Assembly: GCF_000316645.1 (NCBI RefSeq)
Contig: NC_019684.1
Coordinates: forward strand, 2,757,501 to 2,821,500
DNA length: 64,000 nt
DNA from: Nostoc sp. PCC 7524
GTDB lineage: Bacteria; Cyanobacteriota; Cyanobacteriia; Cyanobacteriales; Nostocaceae
Direction: 5' to 3'
A program made the translations under genes and the position numbers. The notes under the pieces are model-generated. The model was not told the DNA's origin. It made no database searches and worked only from the letters and a program-made list of their open reading frames with translations. Positions 54,016 through 62,500 of the stretch are shown here, one piece after another (the stretch's first letter is position 1; the number at the start of each line of letters is the position of its first letter).

Positions 54016-56523
54016 GTGGAGTGGCTAGAACGCAGTACCAAAGCAGAATCGCCGGGAGTTCTCAAAGCTGGGAATCCTGGTAAAAGTTTGGCTTATTGGC
54101 AAGGACGAACCACAGAAATTGCTCAAATACAGCAATGGTTAACTGATGACAATACTTTTTTAATTGGTATAGAAGGCATCGGTGGCACAGGTAAATCGAC
54201 GCTGGCGACGAAGATTTATGATGAAATTGCGGGTTTCCCCAAGCGATTTTGGGCTGATGTCAGTAATGGGGCAGGTTTTAGCGATGTAGCCAGAGAAGTA
54301 TTAGAAAAATTCGGCTTTCCTGTGCCAGAACAAGAAGCGCAGTTAGTAGAGGCGTTAGTTAACTGTTTGCGTTCTGGGCAATTTTTACTGATTATTGACA
54401 ACCTGGAAAGTTTATTACAATCTGATCGACAGTGGGGAAGTTTATTTTACGGTGAGTTTTTCCAAGCATGGGTGGAATCTGGTAGTAATAGTAAGGTGTT
54501 AGTCACCACCAGAGAAAGACCAGAATTAAAAGGCTTTCAATGGCTACCCCTGAAGGGTTTACAAGTAGATGAAGGGGTGGCACTGTTAACAGCATTGGGT
54601 ATTAAAGGGGATTTAAAAGAGTTTGTCGAATTAGTAGGTGGGCATCCCCTATTGTTGAGATTGGTAGCAGACTTATTAAAGGAAGAATATTCACAAGACC
54701 CTAATTTAAGCAGATTAGCAGATTTAGGTTTAGGCAACTTGCGGCAGTTGTTGACAGATCCCCAAGTGGTAGGTGTGCATCGCCGGGAAAATGTGGGGAT
54801 GGTGTTGGTGTTGGATGCCAGTTTTGCAAGATTGAGTGAGTTACAAAAGGCTTTATTGCTGAATATTAGTGTTTATCGTGGTGCGGTTGACAGTGCCGCA
54901 GCAATGGCGGTGTTGCCGGGAAATGCAGAACCAGAGATTGAGGGAGAATTGCGGAATCTGGTGAAGCGTTCTTTGTTGGTAGAAAAACTCAATGGTAAGC
55001 GGCGATTTGAGTTTCAGCCTGTGGTGTGGGAGTATGTGCGGTATAAAGCAGGGGAACAGACGGAAGCGCATCAACGAGCCATTGATTATTATCGCTCAAT
55101 TGCAAAACAACCACCCTGGCAAATAAGGGACGATGTTAAAGAACACTTGGAAATCTTTCATCACTACTATCAGTTGCAAGATTATAACTCTGCCTTTGAT
55201 AGCGTTCGGGTTTGCGATGAATTTTTAACCTTGCGGGGTCATTACAACGAAAAAGTAGAATTATATGGGCAGCTGGTGGGTAAATGGCAAGAAATGGGCG
55301 ATAGAGAAAATTGGAAATATGATGCTTCTCTCACTTCATTAGGCAATGCTTACGGCTGCCTGGGAAAGTACCAACTGGCGATTGAGTTCCACCAGCAGTC
55401 TTTGGAAATATCAAGGGAGATTGGCGATCGCAATGGCGTTGGTATTTCTTTAAACAATTTAGGCAATGCTTACCGTTCCCTGGGAGAGTACCAACGGGCG
55501 ATTGAGTTCTACCAGCAGTCTTTGGAAATATCAAGGGAGATTGGCGATCACAATTGTGTTGGTAGTTCCTTAATCGGTTTAGGCAATGCTTACGGCTGCC
55601 TGGGAGAGTACCAACGGGCGATTGAGTTCTACCAGCAGTCTTTGGAAATATCAAGGGGGATTGGCGATCACAATGGTGTTGGTAATTCCTTGGGCAGTTT
55701 AGGCAATGTTTACCGTTCCCTGGGAGAGTACCAACGGGCGATTGAGTTGTTCCAGCAGTCTTTGGAAATATTAAGGGAGATAGGCAATCACAATGGCGTT
55801 GGTAGTTCCTTAATCGGTTTAGGCAATGCTTACCGTTCCCTGGGAGAGTACCAACGGGCGATAGAGTTCTACCAGCAGTCTTTGGAAATATTAAGGGAGA
55901 TAGGCGATCGCTCAGGTGTTGGTAATTCCTTAATCGGTTTAGGCAATGCTTACGGCTGTCTGGGAGAGTACCAACGGGCGATTGAGTTCTACCAGCAGTC
56001 TTTGGAAATATCAAGGGAGATAGGCGATCGCAATTGCGAAGGTAATTCCTTGGGCAATTTAGGCAATGCTTACGACTCCCTGGGAGAGTACCAACGGGCG
56101 ATTGAGTTTTTCCAGCAGTCTTTGGAAATATTAGGGGAGATAGGCGATCGCAATTGCGAAGGTATTTCTTTAATGGGTTTGGGGAATGCTTATAATCAAC
56201 TGGGAGAGTACCAACAGGCGATTAATTTTTTCCAGCAGTCTTTGGATATCGCTAGGGAGATTGGCGATATTCGAGGGGAAGCAAACGCTTGGTATAACTT
56301 AAGTTTGGCATTAGAAAACGTCAACCGAGAATCAGACGCGCTAGGTGCTTATCGCAATTCTCGTGAACTATTTCAGAAAATGGGACTTGATGCCGATGTG
56401 CAAGATTGCAATGATAAAATCGAGCGTCTTTCTCAACCACAAACGCCTGTAGTTACTCGCCGTGGTTTTTGGGCGTGGTTGCGTCGGTTGTGGCGTTGGC
56501 TTCGCTCTTGGTTTCGGCGGTAA
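54016..56523 (+). CDS. NLR-like STAND ATPase with TPR array
   Basis: An 835-residue protein. The NB-ARC-type NTPase (about 30-320) has Walker A in GIEGIGGTGKSTLATKI, Walker B in FLLIIDNLESLL, and the sensor segment KVLVTTRERPELKG; a winged-helix part follows (LQKALLLNISVYRGAVDSAA). From about residue 435 to 790 are ten TPRs of 40 residues (SLGEYQRAIEFYQQSLEISR type), whose DNA units are almost identical. The C terminus is Trp/Arg-rich (TRRGFWAWLRRLWRW...). STAND ATPases with TPR sensors act in bacterial immunity and signalling. The isolated start is a GTG without a good ribosome-binding site; the reading frame is open 22 codons further upstream and joins the preceding gene by a -1 shift. Confidence 0.8.
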   Translation: MEWLERSTKAESPGVLKAGNPGKSLAYWQGRTTEIAQIQQWLTDDNTFLIGIEGIGGTGKSTLATKIYDEIAGFPKRFWADVSNGAGFSDVAREVLEKFGFPVPEQEAQLVEALVNCLRSGQFLLIIDNLESLLQSDRQWGSLFYGEFFQAWVESGSNSKVLVTTRERPELKGFQWLPLKGLQVDEGVALLTALGIKGDLKEFVELVGGHPLLLRLVADLLKEEYSQDPNLSRLADLGLGNLRQLLTDPQVVGVHRRENVGMVLVLDASFARLSELQKALLLNISVYRGAVDSAAAMAVLPGNAEPEIEGELRNLVKRSLLVEKLNGKRRFEFQPVVWEYVRYKAGEQTEAHQRAIDYYRSIAKQPPWQIRDDVKEHLEIFHHYYQLQDYNSAFDSVRVCDEFLTLRGHYNEKVELYGQLVGKWQEMGDRENWKYDASLTSLGNAYGCLGKYQLAIEFHQQSLEISREIGDRNGVGISLNNLGNAYRSLGEYQRAIEFYQQSLEISREIGDHNCVGSSLIGLGNAYGCLGEYQRAIEFYQQSLEISRGIGDHNGVGNSLGSLGNVYRSLGEYQRAIELFQQSLEILREIGNHNGVGSSLIGLGNAYRSLGEYQRAIEFYQQSLEILREIGDRSGVGNSLIGLGNAYGCLGEYQRAIEFYQQSLEISREIGDRNCEGNSLGNLGNAYDSLGEYQRAIEFFQQSLEILGEIGDRNCEGISLMGLGNAYNQLGEYQQAINFFQQSLDIAREIGDIRGEANAWYNLSLALENVNRESDALGAYRNSRELFQKMGLDADVQDCNDKIERLSQPQTPVVTRRGFWAWLRRLWRWLRSWFRR
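55339..56258. repeat. Tandem 120-bp repeats coding for TPRs
   Basis: Units of exactly 120 bp (40 codons) begin at 55339, 55459, 55579, 55699, 55819, 55939, 56059 and 56179 (TTAGGCAATGCTTAC...CTGGGAGAGTACCAACGGGC). Neighbouring units differ at only a few positions, mainly in the codons after GCTTAC and after GGCGATCGCAAT. This implies recent duplication or gene conversion. Confidence 0.9.
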
Positions 56524-56553
56524 ACAAAGTCCATTCACTTATAATTAATATAA

Positions 56554-56936
56554 GAGGATGTTTGAAAAGTCTTGTTTTGGGTAGCAAGATGTTATTGATC
56601 CCCCCTAACCCCCCTTAAAAAGCTATGCGTTACCCACATCTTTCTTTACAATCTTAAAACCCTTGCTCTATAAGCATCTTAAGGACTGAAACTTTAAGCA
56701 TACTTGACAAATCATCATTTATTCTTCTCGCTAAAACAGTGTTTTTATTGAGAATGAAAAACGAACGAATCAGGGTTCTAGAGACGTGAGTTCATACTCT
56801 CGAAATGTTAAGAAAGATGTTTATAATGGATAGCTTAAAAAGGGGGGAAAACTTCTTCAAGTCCCCCTTTTTAAGGGGGATTTAGGGGGATCAGTAAGTG
56901 CCGAAAATCACAGCCAATCACTTTTAAAACAACCTC
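56554..56936. mobile_element. MITE family 1 copy, interrupted by another MITE
   Basis: The left end GAGGATGTTTGAAAAGT (56554) and the right end ACTTTTAAAACAACCTC (to 56936) are inverted repeats. The flanks are TAA and TCA, both of TNA type but not identical. Internal parts match the copy at 28061-28246, including CCCCCCTTAAAAAGGGGGG, which is split here by a 213-bp insertion. Confidence 0.85.
56622..56834. mobile_element. MITE family 3, nested inside MITE family 1
   Basis: A 213-bp non-coding element. Its ends, GCTATGCGTTACCCACATCT (56622) and AAACATCTTTCTTAACAT on the complement of the right end (to 56834), form an imperfect inverted repeat of about 28 bases. It is flanked by TTAAAAA on both sides (56615-56621, 56835-56841), a sequence present once in the uninterrupted element at 28 kb, so the insertion site is exactly defined. 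A fragment of its right end occurs at 35964-35993. Confidence 0.8.
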
Positions 56937-56968
56937 TCATCTATTAATTTCCAACTTCTTAATCACCT

Positions 56969-57193
56969 ATGCAAAAACTAGAAATAGAACTTGATCAAGA
57001 AACATTTGCCAAAATCAACCAATTGGCACAAACTTATAATTGCGAAATTTCTGACATAATCAAAGCAATGATTAAGCAATTAACACAACCAGAAATTCTT
57101 AATGATACATTTATCGGTAAATGGGCTGATGAAGCCGAATTAGTTGATAAAATGGTTGCAGATATTTTAAGAGATAGGAATTATAGAGAATAA
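56969..57193 (+). CDS. VapB-type / RHH-like antitoxin
   Basis: A 74-residue protein with an N-terminal strand-helix-helix pattern (KLEIELDQETFAKINQLAQT, then NCEISDIIKAMIKQL) like ribbon-helix-helix antitoxins, and an acidic C-terminal tail (WADEAELVDKMVADILRDRN) that would bind the toxin. The PIN-domain toxin gene starts eight bases after its stop. Together they form a type II toxin-antitoxin pair, which is likely to repress its own operon. Confidence 0.75.
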   Translation: MQKLEIELDQETFAKINQLAQTYNCEISDIIKAMIKQLTQPEILNDTFIGKWADEAELVDKMVADILRDRNYRE

Positions 57194-57201
57194 AGTTAGG
57201 T

Positions 57202-57621
57202 GTGAGAAAATCTTTAATTGATACGGATATTTTATCAGAAATTTGCAAATTAAAAAATCCTAAAATAAATGCTCAAGCCATTGCTTATAGAGGTATATGG
57301 CAACAGTACACAATTTCTGTAATTACTGTTTCCGAAATTATCAAGGGATGGAGGAGAATAAATCGTAATGACCGGATTCAAGAGTTTTTAGCAGATTTGT
57401 CTCAACTGGAAATATTGCCTTTAGACCAAAGCTGTGCAGAACTTTCTGGTTTGATTCAAGCGGATTTAGAAACAGCAGGACAACCAATCGGATTAGCAGA
57501 TGTCTTAATAGCCGCTACAGCGATCGCCAATAACTTAGTTTTAGTAACAGGTAATACTAAACATTATCAGAAAATTCAAGCATTAGGATATCCTTTAGTA
57601 ATAGATAATTGGCGAGAATGA
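57202..57621 (+). CDS. vapC: PIN-domain ribonuclease toxin (VapC type)
   Basis: A 139-residue PIN domain. The acidic metal-binding residues are Asp7 in SLIDTDILSE, Glu in VITVSEIIKG and Asp in QPIGLADVLIAATAI; the last position shows Asn in LVTGNTKHYQKI, as is usual in VapC. PIN toxins cleave tRNA or other RNA when the antitoxin is lost. The GTG start is eight bases after the antitoxin stop. All catalytic positions are kept, so the pair looks functional, unlike the two toxin remnants downstream. Confidence 0.88.
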   Translation: MRKSLIDTDILSEICKLKNPKINAQAIAYRGIWQQYTISVITVSEIIKGWRRINRNDRIQEFLADLSQLEILPLDQSCAELSGLIQADLETAGQPIGLADVLIAATAIANNLVLVTGNTKHYQKIQALGYPLVIDNWRE

Positions 57622-57642
57622 CTTTTTTGATTGATGATCATA

Positions 57643-58014
57643 ATGAATCAGATTCAAGATTTACATAAACAAGCAATGGATTTAGCTGAAATGGCACAAG
57701 TTGCTAAACTCAAAGGCGACTCTGTTTTAGCTTTACAACTCTCCAAACAAGCATTTGAAAAAGAAAGGTTAGCCGCAGAATTAATTGTCAATAATCTGGC
57801 AGCAGAACCTACACGTTCAGTATTACATCGTAGTGCGGCAACTTTAGCGATTGACTGTGGAGAAATTGCAGCAGCAGAACGTTTAATTGCAATAGCTTTA
57901 TCAGGAAATCCACCTCAAGAGATTGCCGAAGAACTCAAGGATTTATTTGTGCAGATTAACATTGATAAATATTTTGCCCGTCGTGGTATTGAATTTGATT
58001 CAGCTAAACTATAA
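57643..58014 (+). CDS. Small helical repeat protein
   Basis: A 123-residue helical protein (DLHKQAMDLAEMAQVAKLKG, DSVLALQLSKQAFEKERLAA, RSAATLAIDCGEIAAAERLI, ALSGNPPQEIAEELKDLFVQ) with TPR-like helix pairs. I recognise it as a cyanobacterial family often next to toxin-antitoxin or defence genes, but know no function. In-frame starts upstream (TTG 57631, ATG 57634) are possible; I chose MNQIQDL. It follows the toxin by 21 bases. Confidence 0.65.
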   Translation: MNQIQDLHKQAMDLAEMAQVAKLKGDSVLALQLSKQAFEKERLAAELIVNNLAAEPTRSVLHRSAATLAIDCGEIAAAERLIAIALSGNPPQEIAEELKDLFVQINIDKYFARRGIEFDSAKL

Positions 58015-58059
58015 TTATAGCTTTTATTGTCTAACGAGGAATTGTAGGATTTTATCATT

Positions 58060-58261
58060 AACCGAGAATTAAATGCGCTGGGTGCGCGATCGCAATGCTC
58101 GTGAACTATGTCAGACAATAGGACTTAATGCCTATGTGCAAGCTTGCAATGATAGAATTGAGCATCTATCTCAACTACAAACGCCTGTAGTTACTCGCCG
58201 TGGTTTTTGGGTGTGGTTGCTTCCGTTGTGGCGTTGGCTTCGCTCTTGGTTGCGGTGGTGA
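58060..58261 (+). pseudogene. Duplicated 3' end of the STAND/TPR gene
   Basis: The stretch AACCGAGAAT... to TGA is homologous to the last about 200 bases of the STAND gene (56325-56523). Both encode AR/SRELxQxxGLxAxVQxCNDxIExLSQ and TPVVTRRGFW, then the W/R-rich tail (LWRWLRSWLRW here). Nothing of the NTPase or TPR array precedes it. It is the remnant of a second STAND/TPR gene or of a partial duplication. An ATG at 58073 opens a 62-codon frame, but expression is doubtful. Confidence 0.75.
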
Positions 58262-58319
58262 AATAAAATGTAAAAATAGTGATGAACATATAATCAAGAA
58301 TTAAAGAATCTTTGACACT

Positions 58320-58568
58320 ATGTTACAAAATACCTATCAACTACCTTTGACATTTGAGCAAATTCTTACTCTAGTTAAACAATTGTCTGATTCAGAAAAG
58401 CTTTTACTCAGCAAAGAGCTAGAAAAAGAAACATTGAATAAGAAGTTAACCCAGTTACTAGAAACATTTCAAACTAATGAATTATCTTTAGACGAAATTA
58501 CAGAGGAAGTAGAAAACGTCCGTTCTCAAATTTATGCCGGAAAACAAAGCAATCAAGATAATTATTGA
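58320..58568 (+). CDS. Antitoxin-like protein, partner toxin lost
   Basis: An 82-residue helical protein (LPLTFEQILTLVKQLSDSEK, LLLSKELEKETLNKKLTQLL, ELSLDEITEEVENVRSQIYA). This is the typical small partner of a PIN-domain toxin in cyanobacterial modules. The toxin reading frame that overlaps its end is reduced to 20 codons. The antitoxin is complete and may now be an orphan or may counter a toxin encoded elsewhere. Confidence 0.65.
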   Translation: MLQNTYQLPLTFEQILTLVKQLSDSEKLLLSKELEKETLNKKLTQLLETFQTNELSLDEITEEVENVRSQIYAGKQSNQDNY

Positions 58569-58596
58569 TACTAATCTCTGGATTAGCTTTATGTGA
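58534..58596 (+). pseudogene. Truncated PIN toxin (first 20 codons)
   Basis: An ATG inside the antitoxin gene starts MPENKAIKIIIDTNLWISFM, after which a stop follows. KIIIDTNLWISF is the standard N-terminal strand of PIN toxins, containing the first catalytic Asp. The remaining approximately 115 codons are absent; the next gene starts 12 bases later. It is a decayed toxin. Confidence 0.75.
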
Positions 58597-58608
58597 GATT
58601 ATAAAACT

Positions 58609-58986
58609 ATGAATACAAATCAAGTTCAAGATACAAAGAATATTGCAGAGTATTTTAACTTTCTCTCTCCTGGAGATATTAGATTAAAAAATTCAAGAAT
58701 AGGAATTGAAACGATTCTTTATGAATACATTGATTGTGGACGCTCTCCAGAGGAAATTGCTCAAATATATCAATCAATTTCTTTAGAACAAGTATATGCG
58801 ACTATTCTGTACTATTTGCAAAACCAAGAAAATGTCAGTGCTTACATGAGAAACTGGCTAGAACATGGCCATAAAATGAGAGAACAACAGCGACTTAATC
58901 CGCCACCAATATCAGAAAAACTCCGCCAACTCCGAGTTGCAAGACAAGGTAAGAAAGAAATACATGACACTGAAATATCTGATTGA
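58609..58986 (+). CDS. DUF433-type antitoxin-like protein
   Basis: A 125-residue protein with a DUF433 helix-turn-helix domain: SRIGIETILYEYIDCGRSPE, EIAQIYQSISLEQVYATILY, YLQNQENVSAYMRNW, and a basic C-terminal tail. DUF433 proteins are the antitoxin partners of DUF5615 PIN-like toxins. The toxin frame that overlaps its 3' end is only 16 codons long. The gene is intact. Confidence 0.8.
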   Translation: MNTNQVQDTKNIAEYFNFLSPGDIRLKNSRIGIETILYEYIDCGRSPEEIAQIYQSISLEQVYATILYYLQNQENVSAYMRNWLEHGHKMREQQRLNPPPISEKLRQLRVARQGKKEIHDTEISD

Positions 58987-59014
58987 TGAAAATGTCAGAT
59001 TGTTAAATGTTTGA
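58964..59014 (+). pseudogene. Truncated DUF5615 PIN-like toxin (first 16 codons)
   Basis: An ATG overlapping the end of the DUF433 gene begins MTLKYLIDENVRLLNV and then stops. The block LKYLIDENV is the conserved start of DUF5615 toxins, with the catalytic Asp. The rest of the gene is missing; the opposite-strand gene starts to overlap here. This is the second toxin stub within 450 bases. Confidence 0.72.
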
Positions 59015-59386
59015 ATAATCTGGAGTGCTTTTAGTAGTTAATTCTAAATTTGGAGTGTTTGTTACTCCATGAAGGAATTGTTCAAATAGCTGAAAAAATT
59101 TATAAAAAGCATCTTTTTCATCAGTGGAAGTTGAGAGAATAATACTATCCCAACTTTGACTGGACTTAATATTAAATTTACTTTGTATCCATTTTTGAAA
59201 ATTATCGAAGTTTTTTTCTTGTTCTGTACGCGGTAATCCTAATTCCATTCTTGCTTGACTATAACCGACCAATAACATATTTAATCTAGTAATAGAACAT
59301 TGTCCTATATACATTCCTGGTCTTTGCTTAATTCTTTCTAATAGATGATAAAAATATTCATTTTTGACATCTAACATATCTCTCAA
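59003..59386 (-). CDS. MYIG-motif hypothetical protein, immunity-like
   Basis: A 127-residue protein with YFYHLLERIKQRPGMYIGQ near the N terminus and ITRLNMLLVGYSQARMELGL after it. This RPGMYIG...GY pattern is shared by small proteins found near polymorphic toxin and contact-inhibition loci, where they may serve as immunity proteins; the link is weak. No toxin is seen here. The MLDV start (residue 4) is possible as well. It ends in the DUF5615 stub and is followed by no other gene on that strand. Confidence 0.55.
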   Translation of the reverse strand: MRDMLDVKNEYFYHLLERIKQRPGMYIGQCSITRLNMLLVGYSQARMELGLPRTEQEKNFDNFQKWIQSKFNIKSSQSWDSIILSTSTDEKDAFYKFFQLFEQFLHGVTNTPNLELTTKSTPDYSNI

Positions 59387-59584
59387 TATCCTTAAAATTT
59401 AATTTCTGGAATTTTAAATTGCTGACCAAAATGTACTAAGCCCTGAAATAAAAGATTTGCTATCCAGATACATATCATATTTTGAAACGCAGAGGGGCGC
59501 GGAGTAAAGCGCAGAGTTACGCAGAGATTTGTACCTCAGCAGGCTAGGAAACGCTATAGACACAACCCTACTACCTACTAACTA

Positions 59585-62500
59585 TTATTTACTTGCTAAA
59601 TATTGATACATCTGCCAACGGGCATCAACTTCAGCTTGTGCTTGTTCTAAGAGTTGTTTAGCTAACTCTGGTTTACTCTTGGTGAGCATTTTGAAGCGAT
59701 TTTCTTGATACATTGATTGCTCTACTGATTGCGTAGGCGATCGCATATCTAATTGTAAGGGATTTTTGCCCTGTTCTTGCAACAATGGATTATGGCGATA
59801 CAATAACCAGCGTCCTGAGTCTACCAAGGCTTTTTGATGGTTCATCCCTGTAGTCATGTTAATACCGTGGGCGATGCAATGGCTGTAAGCAATTATCAAT
59901 GATGGCCCGTCAAAGGCTTCGGCTTCTAAAAAGGCTCTGAGGGTTTGATCATCTTTCGCACCTAACGCTACACTCGCCACGTAAACATTACCGTAATTCA
60001 TTGCCATTAAACCCAAATCTTTCTTCGGTGCAGGCTTACCACTGGCAGCGAATTTGGCGACGGCGGCGCGGGGGGTGGCTTTGGAAGATTGTCCGCCAGT
60101 ATTGGAATACACTTCTGTATCCATGACTAAAATATTGACATTGCGACCACTAGCTAACACATGGTCAATCCCACCAAAGTCAATATCATAAGCCCAACCA
60201 TCACCGCCAATAATCCAGACGCTTTTTTTGACTAGGTAGTCAGCTAAGGATTTGAGATTTTGGATTTTGGATTTTTGATTGGAGTCACGAGTTTGGATTT
60301 TATCTAGCTGTTGCTTTAACAAGCTTACCCGTTCGCGCTGTTCCCAAATTTCAGCTTCGGTTTTTTGTTCGGCTTTGAGGAGGGAATTGACTAAGTTATC
60401 TCCTAGTTCGGTGCTGAATTGTTGTAATAGTTCCGCCGCAAATTCCGCTTGCTTATCTATCGAGAGACGATAGCCAAAACCAAACTCGGCGTTATCTTCA
60501 AATAAACTATTCGACCATGCGGGGCCTCTTCCTTCAGCGTTTTTTGTCCAAGGGGTGGTGGGGAGGTTTCCACCGTAAATCGAGGAACAACCTGTGGCGT
60601 TAGCAATAACTGCGCGATCGCCAAATAGTTGTGTTAATAATTTTAGATAAGGTGTCTCACCACAACCAGCACAAGCACCAGAAAATTCAAATAATGGTTC
60701 TTGCAGTTGTTGTTGGCGAATTTGGTTGAGTTTTAGCTGTCGTCGGTCAGGGTTGGGTAAACTCAAGAAGAAATCCCAATTTTCTCTTTCTTGCTCCCGT
60801 AAAGGTAGCTGCTGCGCCATGTTAATCGCCTTTAAAGATGGCTCAGACTTACTTTTGGCTGGGCAGACATTGACACAAATAGAGCAGCCTGTACAGTCTT
60901 CTGGGGCTACCTGGATAGTAAATTTTTGGTTAGCAAAGTCTTTATCTTTGGCGTTGACTGATTTGAAAGCAGGCGGAGCATTCAACAATTCACTAGGTGG
61001 GTAAACCTTAGCGCGAATTGCACCGTGGGGACAAACCATCACGCACTTACTGCACTGAACGCAGACATTTCCATCCCATACCGGGATTTCTTGAGCCACG
61101 TTGCGTTTTTCCCATTTTGCTGTGCCTGTGGGGAATGTCCCATCTGGTGGTAGGGTACTCACAGGTAAGTCATCACCTTGCCATACCATTATTTTCCCTA
61201 AAACTTCCTGTACAAATGCCGGGACGCTGCTGGGAAAGGGGTTTTGGGTAGATTGTTCTACGTCTATCCATTTGCCTTTTTCCTCAACAGGGATTTGTAC
61301 CTGATGTAAATTATCTAGGGTTTGGTCTACGGCTTGTAGGTTCATACGGACAACTTCCGCGCCTTTTTTACCGTAAGTCTTTTCAATCGCTTGTTTAATT
61401 TTGGCGATCGCTTGCTCCTGTGGCAATACCCCTGCCAAAGCAAAAAAGCACACCTGCATAATAGTATTGATTCTGCCACCCATCCCACTGTTACGGGCGA
61501 CTTGGTTGGCGTTGATAACGTAAAGTTGCAGTTGTTTTTCTAAAATTTGCTGCTTGATTTTTGGGGGTAGATGTTGCCAAACACTATCAGCATCGTAGGG
61601 ACTATTAACTAAAATTGTTGCACCAGTAGCCGCAGCTTTTAATACATCTATGCGTTCCAAAAATCCCCAATGATGACAACCAATAAAATTAGCTTGGTCG
61701 ATGAGATAGGTTGAACGTATGGGTTGAGAACCGAAACGCAGGTGAGAAACGGTCATTGAGCCTGATTTTTTGGAATCGTAGACAAAATACCCTTGGGCGT
61801 AGTTGTCTGTTCCTTCCCCGATAATCTTAATGGAGTTTTTGTTAGCTCCTACAGTACCATCAGAACCCAAACCATAGAACATCGCCCGGACAACATTATC
61901 GGGTTCGGTGGAGAAATTGGGGTCAAAATCTAGGGATGTGTGGGTAACATCATCATTAATCCCGATAGTAAAGTGATTCTTCGGCGTAGGTTGAGCTAAG
62001 TTATCGAACACAGCCTTCACCATCGCAGGGGTAAATTCTTTCGAGGATAAACCGTAACGTCCTCCAACAACTTTGGGTAACATCTCCCCTGCTTCATGAA
62101 TAGCAGTGACGACATCCAAATACAACGGTTCGCCTGCACTACCCGGTTCTTTGCTGCGGTCGAGAACTGCGATCGCTTTTACACTATTAGGTAAAGCCTG
62201 GATAAATCTCTCTACATCAAAGGGACGATACAGTCTGACTTTGAGAACGCCGACTTTTTCACCTCTGGCGTTGAGGTAATCTACGGTTTCATGGACGGTT
62301 TCACAGCCAGAACCCATAATGACAATTACGCGATCGGCATCACTCGCGCCGTGATACTCATAAATCTTGTAAAATCTGCCTGTGCGTTCCCCGAATTTAT
62401 CCATAATTCCCTGGACAATTTCAGGACAGGCGTTGTAATAAGGGTTTGCGCCTTCACGGGCTTGGAAGTAAACATCAGGGTTTTGGGCTGTACCACGCAG

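Noticed and set aside
55331..56014. A 227-codon open frame on the minus strand across the TPR repeats (repeating SPVGTLPG units).
   Set aside because: It is the reverse complement of the 120-bp TPR repeats. Its apparent repeat protein is a by-product of the coding strand, which has the clear TPR signature.
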